From NCBI GenBank assembly GCA_963966275.1, contig CAWZYQ010000106.1, positions 1 through 13,427 of the forward strand: a stretch of 13,427 bases of DNA. Reading direction: 5' to 3'. Under the pieces are notes generated by a model. That model saw only the letters and a program-made list of their open reading frames with translations. It did not search any database and was not told where the DNA came from. The position numbers were made by a program, and so were the translations under genes. The DNA is from UBA10427 sp003500135. Its GTDB lineage: Bacteria > Bacteroidota > Bacteroidia > Cytophagales > Cyclobacteriaceae. Below are positions 1 through 6,037 of the stretch, in pieces (position 1 is the stretch's first letter; each line of letters starts with the position of its first letter).

Positions 1-47
1 CTACACAGAGTAGATCGTCGGCAGCGTCAGATGTGTATAAGAGACAG
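1..47 (+). other. Untrimmed Nextera sequencing adapter (artefact)
   Basis: These bases are library adapter, not genome. Bases 1-6 match the end of the Illumina P5 primer, bases 7-14 (AGAGTAGA) match the Nextera i5 index 504, and bases 15-47 match the Nextera Read 1 transposase adapter. The last 19 bases (29-47, AGATGTGTATAAGAGACAG) are the Tn5 mosaic end. Genomic sequence starts at 48. The adapter reads inward, as expected when a contig ends on an untrimmed read. It should be removed before annotation, and the mosaic end must not be taken for a natural transposon. Confidence 0.98.
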
Positions 48-1528
48 ATTTCTTCCTTGCTGAGATTTGAGATGTGGTTCATTAGAAGGTTAGAAAATGC
101 ACTCAGGGAATTCAATGGTCCTTTCAGGTCGTGTCCGATAATTGAAAAGAATTTATCTTTGGTCGTATTGAGTTCTGATAGTTCCATATTTTGATCTGCC
201 AGTTTCAGATTTAACTGTTCCAGCTTGAGATTAACTTTTTTGCGCTCGTGATTGCTGTGCATTATAAAAGCACCGAAGGCCAGTATGACCATTAAAAGAA
301 TGATAAAGCCATAGATCAAGTTACGACGTTTCTCTAATTCAAGTTTTTGTATAGAAGCTTGTTGTTGAAGTGTTTCTATTTCCAGGTTTTTCTTGTCGAG
401 TTCGTACTTCGACTGTATCTCCGCGACTTTTCTATCACTTTCTTCGCTGAAGATCAATTCACTGATGGCAGCGTACATATTGCGATATTCTGCCGCTTTT
501 TTATAATTATCCTGACCCAGATATGTATAATAATACAGGTCGTAGCAGGATTTTAACAAGTGTTTCTCATTTAACTCCTCGGCATTATTAAGGGCGGGTT
601 GTAAATACTGAAACGTCTTTTGATAGTCCGATTCTTCGAGATAACAGGAAGCGATATCTAATAATCGTGCGGTCACCCCCACTTTATCGTCGATATTTTT
701 GCTGATTGTCAGGGCTTTGGAATAGTATTGGTACGCTTTTCTGATCTGTTTTTTATTTTGGTTCACTTTACCAATTAGTGCCATAGTCTCAGCAATTTCA
801 AAGTCATCGTTGAGCCTGGTAAACAGTTCCAGCGCTTCGCCGAAATGTTCCATTGACAGGGCTGAATTATCAAAAATAGAATAATACTCTCCCAATGATT
901 TATGTGCCTGAGCTTCTATATTCGGTAGTTCCGACATTTTACTGATTCGCAATGCGCTTTTATATCGTTCTAGAGCTTCTTCTGCATCGTTGAGAAGTAT
1001 ATAATTGCGGCCTATGCCCAGTTGAATCAGCCCCATATCATAAGGGAAGTCGTGTTTTTCTACAATAGATTGAGCTTGCTCAAGATACTCCATCGATTTG
1101 TAATTATTCCCCACTTCCCGATAGATATCGGCAATTGCCATTAATGTATGTATTTGGTTTTTAGGAAAGTTGAGTTTTTCTTCAAGGTTTAATGCTTCAA
1201 AGCAATACTCAAGCGCTTTATCATAATCTGACAAAAGGTTTTTGTGGGCTATCCCCTTATTGCGTAAACTTCTTGTTGTACCCTGAACAAAAGTGATCTC
1301 CCTCGAAAGCTCCAGTGCCTGATTAGCTTTTATCAAAGCCACTTGAGGGTTATTTCGGAGGTAATATTCAGAAAGTAAATTGAGTATTTCTACTTTTTTT
1401 TGGTCGTCAACCAGAATAAGTCGCACTTCTAAACTATCAGTGTATTGATTAGCCGTCGCCTTATTGGAGAGTGATCCTAAAAAGGTTATTATGGTAAAAA
1501 AGTTAAAAAAATACCTCAATGACATCAT
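48..1528 (-). CDS. TPR-containing sensor histidine kinase, C-terminus missing at contig end
   Basis: This open frame runs without a stop from ATG at 1528 (a second ATG follows directly) down to the adapter, giving 493 codons plus two bases. Residues 1-26 look like a signal peptide ending in ATA. Residues about 45-355 are helical repeats of the tetratricopeptide type, for example around YDKALEYCFEALNLEEK. A coiled coil follows, then one membrane segment at about 403-423 and a second short coiled coil. The H-box FFSIIGHDLKGPLNSL places the phospho-accepting histidine at about residue 466. The topology implied is a periplasmic TPR sensor with a cytoplasmic kinase. The ATPase half is absent only because the contig stops here, so this is not a pseudogene. 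No response regulator is visible and the input signal is unknown. The gene diverges from greA. Confidence 0.88.
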
Positions 1529-1702
1529 CGAAAGCAGTTTAAAAAATATTATTTGGTATTTTCAATTCTTCTAAAATAAAGATTCTTAAGCATATTTATG
1601 GTTTAAATAACTACTAAAACCTACATTTTGTAATCAAAGGCCAAATGTGCTAAAAAACGACTATAATTGATAATGCCTCATTGTAGCTTAATAAAAAATA
1701 GT
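1529..1702. other. AT-rich intergenic stretch between divergent genes
   Basis: I see no gene here on either strand. It must hold the promoter of the minus-strand histidine kinase, but I found no minus-strand match to TAnnTTTG (which would read CAAAnnTA on the plus strand). No repeat stands out. The right edge, from 1681, belongs to the predicted greA promoter. Confidence 0.5.
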
Positions 1703-1710
1703 TAACTTTG
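1681..1710 (+). promoter_or_regulatory. Predicted Bacteroidota-type promoter for the greA leader
   Basis: TTG at 1681-1683 is separated by 19 bases from TAACTTTG at 1703-1710. This fits the known Bacteroidota housekeeping promoter pattern, TTG or TTTG, then 19-21 bases, then TAnnTTTG. Transcription would begin near 1715-1718. It is the only good match in the greA upstream region, and greA and the HIT gene presumably depend on it. Confidence 0.6.
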
Positions 1711-1716
1711 TCATCC

Positions 1717-1764
1717 CATTCCTATTGACGCACGCAAATTGGTGTCAGTAGGAATCTTTTTTTT
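1717..1764 (+). ncRNA. Candidate short greA leader RNA (GraL-like)
   Basis: If transcription starts near 1717 and stops at the T run ending at 1764, the product is an RNA of about 48 bases made almost entirely of one hairpin. E. coli greA is known to have a leader terminator that yields an array of comparably short RNAs called GraL. The similarity here is in arrangement, not in sequence. Existence of the RNA is inferred from promoter and terminator positions only; its start could be off by several bases. Confidence 0.35.
1718..1764 (+). terminator. Intrinsic terminator inside the greA leader
   Basis: Bases 1718-1731 pair with 1742-1755 in 14 uninterrupted pairs, two of them G-U, around a 10-base loop. 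A C and then eight T (1757-1764) follow. The hairpin has a T run only on the plus-strand side, so it would act on plus-strand transcription. The upstream gene is on the minus strand, so there is no plus-strand gene in the window for it to terminate. It therefore acts on RNA from the 1681-1710 promoter, either as partial termination or as a regulated attenuator of greA. Confidence 0.65.
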
Positions 1765-1780
1765 AACACGATAAGTATAA

Positions 1781-1820
1781 AAAATGAAGGAGGCGGCTTC
1801 TTTAGGATAGCCGTCATTTT
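1781..1820 (+). promoter_or_regulatory. Second greA leader hairpin with bulged AGGAGG
   Basis: AAAATGA (1781-1787) pairs with TCATTTT (1814-1820), and CGGCT (1794-1798) pairs with AGCCG (1809-1813). The six bases between the two left arms, AGGAGG (1788-1793), are left as a bulge. The right arm is followed by an AT-rich stretch with interrupted T. It could be a weak second terminator, an anti-terminator partner or an RNA-binding site. AGGAGG is far from the greA ATG (1842) and has no start codon at a normal distance, so it is not the greA ribosome binding site. Confidence 0.35.
1784..1810 (+). CDS. Possible 8-residue leader ORF in the greA leader
   Basis: ATG at 1784 opens a frame of eight codons (MKEAASLG) ending in TAG at 1808-1810. 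It covers the left arm and loop of the second leader hairpin and stops at the start of the right arm, so a translating ribosome would open that hairpin. An A-rich stretch precedes the ATG, which suits initiation in Bacteroidota. An ORF this short is expected often by chance; only its fit to the hairpin makes it worth recording. Confidence 0.15.
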   Translation: MKEAASLG

Positions 1821-1841
1821 ATTTATATAAACTTCAAAAAT

Positions 1842-2315
1842 ATGTCAAAAGTATCATATTACACAAAAGAAGGGCTCGATAAGCTCAAAAAAGAGCTGAA
1901 TGAACTGAAAACTAAAGGAAGAACAGATATTGCCAAGCAGATTGCAGAAGCACGTGATAAAGGTGATTTAAGCGAAAACGCGGAATATGATGCCGCCAAA
2001 GATGCGCAGGGATTGTTGGAATTGAAAATCTCAAAGCTCGAAGAGGTTGTGGGCAATGCCCGGGTGTTGGATGAATCAAAAATAGATACATCTAAAGTAT
2101 CCGTTTTGTCAACGGTTAAGATCAAAAACAATAAGAACAACGCTACTATGGTATATACACTGGTCGCGGAGGAAGAAGCAGATCTTAAATCGGGTAAGAT
2201 CTCTGTGAAATCGCCGATAGGCAAAGGTCTGTTGGGTAAAAAAGTTGGGGAGAAAGCGAAAATAGACGTACCGGCAGGTAAAATGGAATTTGAGATTTTG
2301 GAAATTTCGATTTAA
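1842..2315 (+). CDS. greA: Transcription elongation factor GreA
   Basis: GreA binds the secondary channel of RNA polymerase and stimulates cleavage of backtracked RNA, rescuing stalled elongation. The 157-residue length is typical of the family. Residues 1-75 form the N-terminal antiparallel coiled coil, with the tip motif GDLSENAEYD. D42 and E45 correspond to the E. coli tip acids D41 and E44 that help hold the catalytic magnesium. The rest is the FKBP-like C-terminal domain with the family motif SPIGKGLLGKKVGE. The start is set by an A-rich upstream stretch and the usual MSKVSYYT-type opening. The HIT gene follows after 11 bases and is probably co-transcribed. The leader carries a promoter, a terminator and a second hairpin, so expression may be controlled by early termination. 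Confidence 0.97.
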   Translation: MSKVSYYTKEGLDKLKKELNELKTKGRTDIAKQIAEARDKGDLSENAEYDAAKDAQGLLELKISKLEEVVGNARVLDESKIDTSKVSVLSTVKIKNNKNNATMVYTLVAEEEADLKSGKISVKSPIGKGLLGKKVGEKAKIDVPAGKMEFEILEISI

Positions 2316-2326
2316 ATCGTCAAACT

Positions 2327-2740
2327 ATGAGCTCTATATTCACAAAAATTATTAACCGGGACATTCCGGCCCACATTGTGGCAGAGGATGATCAGCACAT
2401 TGCTTTTTTAGATATCAACCCACTGGTAGAAGGCCATCTGCTGGTGGTGCCCAAAGCGGAGGTTGATTATCTATTCGATCTTGAAGATCAGGCCTACACA
2501 AAACTTCAGCTTTTTGCCAAAAGAGTGGCCGTTGCCCAGAAAAAAGCTATTCCCTGCATTCGTATTGGCACGGCTGTAGTTGGTCTGGAAGTGCCGCATA
2601 CCCATATCCATCTCGTACCATTAAACAGTATGGATGATATCAATTTTTCGAGACCCAAGCTCAACCCATCAAAAAACGAACTGGAGTCGACAGCCAAAAA
2701 AATAGCAAAGGAATATGAACAAATTACAGGAGAGGAGTAA
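2327..2740 (+). CDS. HIT-family protein (HinT-like purine nucleotide hydrolase)
   Basis: This 137-residue protein belongs to the histidine triad family, cytosolic enzymes that hydrolyse nucleoside phosphoramidates or related nucleotide conjugates. The triad is PHTHIHLVP, with H91, H93 and H95, and the conserved GHLLVVPK segment lies at 36-43. At the N-terminus, SIFTKI stands where many HIT proteins have CIFCKI, so the usual pair of zinc-binding cysteines is absent. The length and extended C-terminal tail agree with Bacteroidota members. The natural substrate cannot be told from sequence. It follows greA closely and converges on ruvC, whose stop codon begins 2 bases beyond its own. Confidence 0.92.
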   Translation: MSSIFTKIINRDIPAHIVAEDDQHIAFLDINPLVEGHLLVVPKAEVDYLFDLEDQAYTKLQLFAKRVAVAQKKAIPCIRIGTAVVGLEVPHTHIHLVPLNSMDDINFSRPKLNPSKNELESTAKKIAKEYEQITGEE

Positions 2741-2742
2741 GA

Positions 2743-3318
2743 TTACTTGCCTTTGATCCGATTTGGATTAGCATTGACAAAGGCCTTCCAGTTCTTATTT
2801 CCTTTTTTTTGTGCACCACCGGAAAAGTGGTGACAAAGTGCAACAGCCAGGGCGTCAGTAGCGTCGAAATACTCTGGTTTCAGATCAAATTGCAAAAGTT
2901 GATTAATCATAGCTGCTACCTGCTCTTTAGAGGCATTTCCGTTTCCGGTAACCGATTGCTTCACCTTTTTAGGGGCATATTCGGTTATGGGTATATTACG
3001 AGACAGAACAGCTGCCATAGCCACTCCCTGCGCTCGTCCTAATTTCAGCATCGATTGTACATTTTTTCCGTAAAATGGGGCTTCAATCGCTACTTCATCG
3101 GGCATGAATTCATCGATAATCTGGCGAACACGTTCAAAGATCTTTTTCAACTTCAGCTCATGGGTGGAGTATTTTGTCAGATGGATTACTCCGTATTGTA
3201 GCAACTGATAGGAATTGCCCTTTAGTTTGATAACCCCATAACCCATTACCGTGGTGCCCGGGTCCATCCCAAGTAATATTCTTTCTTTCTGAACTGTTGA
3301 TTGTTGAAGGTTCGCCAT
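2743..3318 (-). CDS. ruvC: Crossover junction endodeoxyribonuclease RuvC
   Basis: RuvC is the dimeric nuclease that makes paired nicks in Holliday junctions, working with the RuvAB branch migration motor. All four acidic metal ligands are visible: D19 in LGMDPGTT, E79 in AIEAPFYGKN, and D152 and D155 in FDATDALA. These match D7, E66, D138 and D141 of the E. coli enzyme. The protein has 191 residues, with about 12 extra at the N-terminus and a basic tail after HHFSGGAQKKG. The ATG at 3318 is the only in-frame start before the catalytic core. ruvA and ruvB are not in the window, which is common outside proteobacteria. The gene diverges from the glycosyltransferase and converges on the HIT gene with no room for a separate terminator. 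Confidence 0.96.
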   Translation of the reverse strand: MANLQQSTVQKERILLGMDPGTTVMGYGVIKLKGNSYQLLQYGVIHLTKYSTHELKLKKIFERVRQIIDEFMPDEVAIEAPFYGKNVQSMLKLGRAQGVAMAAVLSRNIPITEYAPKKVKQSVTGNGNASKEQVAAMINQLLQFDLKPEYFDATDALAVALCHHFSGGAQKKGNKNWKAFVNANPNRIKGK

Positions 3319-3333
3319 CCATTATCTTTTCAC

Positions 3334-3341
3334 CAAAAGTA
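3334..3341 (-). promoter_or_regulatory. Possible -7 element for ruvC
   Basis: Read on the minus strand, this is TACTTTTG, a match to the Bacteroidota TAnnTTTG element. Transcription would start near 3327, leaving a leader of about ten bases before the ruvC ATG at 3318. No TTG or TTTG sits at the expected distance upstream, so support is partial. Confidence 0.35.
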
Positions 3342-3378
3342 TAAAATAAGTGTAACTTCACGTTATAAATTGTAAACT

Positions 3379-4545
3379 ATGGAATTTACCCAACTACTTT
3401 TCATAGCCTTTGTCATCCTGGCTTTTGTTTACGCCATAGCCCTGCTCATCATTCTTATTGGATGGTCAGGTCTTACACATGATCAGGCGGTGGAAACCGA
3501 TCTGATATCAAGGAAAGCACCTTTTATTTCTGTTGTGGTAGCCGCACGGAATGAGGCAGAAAACATTGTGCAATTGATAGAAAGTCTGGCGAACCAGGAT
3601 CTTGATACCCAAAAATATGAGATCATTATTGCTGATGATCATTCTGAAGATAATACAACTGAATTAGTGCAGGAATTAACCCATATACACGCCAATTTGC
3701 AATTGATCAGATGTTCGGATTCTTTTGGATCGGGTAAAAAGCATGCCCTTTCAAGAGCGATTGAAAGTGCTAAAGGAGATATAATCGTAATAACCGATGC
3801 TGATTGCAGCCACCAGTCCTCATGGCTCAGGCAACACTTATCAGTTTATCTCAAGAAAGAAGTGCAAATGGTATCAGGGCCTGTGGCATTTACCGAAAAG
3901 AAAGGTTTTCTTACTGCATTTCAGGAAATGGAAATGGCCTGCCTTATGGGATTAACAGGAGCCATGTTTGCTTTTAATAAACCATTTTTGAGTAATGGAG
4001 CCAATCTTTCATTTCGCAAAGAGGCATTTGTTAAAATCGGGGGCTTCGTGGACCAGGAACATTATCCTTCAGGTGATGATATTTTTCTTCTTCATCACTT
4101 TAAAAATGAGTTTCCGAAAGGCATATACTTTATTAAAAATCCGGAAGCTATTGTCCGTACAAAACCGATTCAGCATCTGCTTGGATTTTATAATCAACGG
4201 CTGCGTTGGGCTTCGAAGTGGAAGGCCTTTACAAGCCTGGGAAATACAATGTCGGCTGTTGGTATTTTTATTTTAAATGCACTTCAGATTATCACGCTCA
4301 TATTTCTATTATATGGAGTTGGCAACGCTGAATTATGGATGACGGCAATGAGTCTTCGTCTGTTATCAGAATGGATACTAATCCGTGAGTTGAGCATGGA
4401 TTTATCACAAAGATTCAACACACTGCTATTTTTGGCTTCTTATCTATTTTATCCATTTTATGCCGTTTTTTTTGGTATTTTTGCCACCGTAAGAAAAAGG
4501 TATCATTGGAAAGGAAGAATGTTAAAGATCAATCAAAATGACTGA
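3379..4545 (+). CDS. Membrane-anchored family 2 glycosyltransferase
   Basis: This 388-residue protein is a processive-type GT2 enzyme, of the kind that transfers sugars from nucleotide donors on the cytoplasmic face of the membrane. An N-terminal membrane segment spans about 5-29. The GT-A domain starts at about 47 (PFISVVVAARNEAENI) and shows the donor-binding D86-D87, the DAD metal motif at 140-142, an acidic GDD at 232-234 and QRLRW at 273-277, the QxxRW signature of cellulose, hyaluronan and poly-GlcNAc synthases. Two or three membrane segments follow at about 293-314, 320-337 and 347-370. Donor and product are not predictable. No polysaccharide export genes are adjacent, although a deacetylase lies four genes downstream. 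It overlaps the next gene by 8 bases and heads the seven-gene run. Confidence 0.9.
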   Translation: MEFTQLLFIAFVILAFVYAIALLIILIGWSGLTHDQAVETDLISRKAPFISVVVAARNEAENIVQLIESLANQDLDTQKYEIIIADDHSEDNTTELVQELTHIHANLQLIRCSDSFGSGKKHALSRAIESAKGDIIVITDADCSHQSSWLRQHLSVYLKKEVQMVSGPVAFTEKKGFLTAFQEMEMACLMGLTGAMFAFNKPFLSNGANLSFRKEAFVKIGGFVDQEHYPSGDDIFLLHHFKNEFPKGIYFIKNPEAIVRTKPIQHLLGFYNQRLRWASKWKAFTSLGNTMSAVGIFILNALQIITLIFLLYGVGNAELWMTAMSLRLLSEWILIRELSMDLSQRFNTLLFLASYLFYPFYAVFFGIFATVRKRYHWKGRMLKINQND

Positions 4546-4795
4546 TAACGAATTTGATATACTTGACGAATTATATTTTGTTCAATCTTACAAAGAGCTC
4601 AAAGAAACCCTTGGTTGGAAGGATCAACAACTGATTGATACACTAAAAGAGCTTGTAAAAAAGGGTTGGGTAAAATGCTTTGACAGCGCCGGATCCGAAG
4701 AGGTGGTGGAGCAGCCTAAGCTGGCAGACAATTATTCAAATTATCGCTATCTTGCTACCAAAGCCGGGTTATTGAAACATACCGGCGGCGAATAA
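4538..4795 (+). CDS. Small conserved-looking protein, winged-helix-like
   Basis: I do not recognise this 85-residue protein as a named family. Residues about 5-50 are predicted helical, in a helix-turn-helix pattern (LDELYFVQSYKELKETLGW, then QQLIDTLKELVKKGWVKCF) that resembles the DNA-binding half of a winged helix, with KKGWVKCF where a wing strand would start. The tail is short and polar. There is no membrane segment. Its ATG lies inside the end of the glycosyltransferase gene, with an 8-base overlap (ATGACTGA) that suggests translational coupling. It may be a regulator or a protein-protein adaptor; DNA binding is inference from pattern only. Confidence 0.7.
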   Translation: MTDNEFDILDELYFVQSYKELKETLGWKDQQLIDTLKELVKKGWVKCFDSAGSEEVVEQPKLADNYSNYRYLATKAGLLKHTGGE

Positions 4796-4810
4796 CAGGT
4801 CTGTCAATAC

Positions 4811-6034
4811 ATGTACGTGTCCTCATCATACCAACATATATGGAGAAAACTCTGGCGAAATAGAATAGCGATTGCCGGACTGATATACATTATTGTCATG
4901 GCAGTAATAGGACTTCTGGGATATCTGATTATGCCGGATGGCACTCCTAATGCCAACGATGGGGCGGTTCAAATACAAAAACAACCACCGGGATTTGATA
5001 TCACCATGCTTAAGATGCGTAAAAACACACACCATAAAGAAAGGACGTGGATGCATAAGATGCTTAAAGGACAGGAGAGCCCATATATTTTACAGCCTAT
5101 TTCTGAATATGAAATAAAAGGCGAAAAAATTAATTACCGCCCTATTGGAAGGAGTGATCAAATTGATTCGGCGGAGTGGATACCTATGGCTTTGCCTCTA
5201 AACGTGGGTAACACTCCATTTTTTGATCAGTACCATAAAAATTATTATGTCGAAAATGGGTTGGTAAAGTATATTGATGTTGATGGTGTTCAAAAGCAAA
5301 AAAGCCTGGAAGAACTTAAGTCTGATTTTGAAAAGAACAATATAGAAGAACGACATTATATCCTTGGTACCGATAAAGCAGGTCGTGACCTTTGGAGTCG
5401 CCTTATCTTTGGTGCGCGAATCTCATTGTCTATCGGACTATTGGCGGTATTAATTGCAGTAATTGTAGGGCTTTTCCTAGGAGCTTTAGCAGGTTATTTC
5501 GGAGGCCTGCTCGATACAGTTATCATGTGGCTGATGTCGGTTGTATGGTCCATTCCGGGTATTATGTTGGTAATTGCCATCAGCATGGCTTTCGGAAGTC
5601 GGGGTATTTGGGTTGCGTTTGTGGCTGTAGGGCTTACCATGTGGGTCGATGTTGCCCGTGTGGTTCGCGGACAGGTTATGTCGGTAAAAGAAATGCTTTT
5701 TGTGGAAGCGGCCAGGGCGTTTGGAATCGGTGACTTAAGAATTTTGTTTCGACACATCATACCTAATATATTTGGGCCGTTGATCGTAATCGCAACGACC
5801 ATTTTTGCATCAGCAATATTATTAGAAGCCGGTTTGAGTTTTTTGGGGCTCGGTGTACAGCCACCAACCCCTTCGTGGGGAGTAATGATTTATGAAGGTT
5901 TTCAATCCATTGGCAGTCAGAATAGCTTTCACCTGATCATTTTTCCTGCTGCGGCTATAAGTTTATTAGTGCTGTCATTCAACCTGTTGGGTAGCGGGCT
6001 TAGAGATGCCTTCGACCCAAAAACATCAACTTGA
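4811..6034 (+). CDS. OppC/DppC-type ABC transporter permease with large periplasmic insert
   Basis: This 407-residue inner-membrane protein is the C-type permease of a peptide/nickel-class ABC importer. Family marks are the N-terminal KLWRNRIAIAGL before membrane segment 1 (about 18-40), the LGTDKAGRDLWSRLIFGARI segment at 185-204, the EAA loop that contacts the ATPase (EAARAFGIGD at 299-308, ending in HIIPN), and LLEAGLSFLGLGVQPPTPSW near the C-terminus. Between membrane segment 1 and the permease domain lie about 140 residues (41-182), much longer than the corresponding region in E. coli OppC, and probably periplasmic. No partner permease, ATPase or binding protein lies nearby, so the rest of the transporter must be elsewhere. 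The substrate is unknown. It is separated from its neighbours by 15 and 3 bases. Confidence 0.93.
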   Translation: MYVSSSYQHIWRKLWRNRIAIAGLIYIIVMAVIGLLGYLIMPDGTPNANDGAVQIQKQPPGFDITMLKMRKNTHHKERTWMHKMLKGQESPYILQPISEYEIKGEKINYRPIGRSDQIDSAEWIPMALPLNVGNTPFFDQYHKNYYVENGLVKYIDVDGVQKQKSLEELKSDFEKNNIEERHYILGTDKAGRDLWSRLIFGARISLSIGLLAVLIAVIVGLFLGALAGYFGGLLDTVIMWLMSVVWSIPGIMLVIAISMAFGSRGIWVAFVAVGLTMWVDVARVVRGQVMSVKEMLFVEAARAFGIGDLRILFRHIIPNIFGPLIVIATTIFASAILLEAGLSFLGLGVQPPTPSWGVMIYEGFQSIGSQNSFHLIIFPAAAISLLVLSFNLLGSGLRDAFDPKTST

Positions 6035-6037
6035 TCT

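Noticed and set aside
29..47. A 19-base Tn5 mosaic end that could be called a transposon terminus
   Set aside because: It lies within a complete Nextera adapter at the very start of the window, so it is a library artefact.
1859..2224. 121-residue ORF antisense to greA
   Set aside because: It is serine- and leucine-rich, as expected from the reverse reading of a Lys/Glu-rich coiled-coil gene, and greA is unambiguous.
3342..3378. Promoter for the glycosyltransferase gene in the ruvC divergent region
   Set aside because: TAACTTCA and TATAAATTG resemble TAnnTTTG, but each misses key bases and lacks a TTG at the right distance. I could not support a call.
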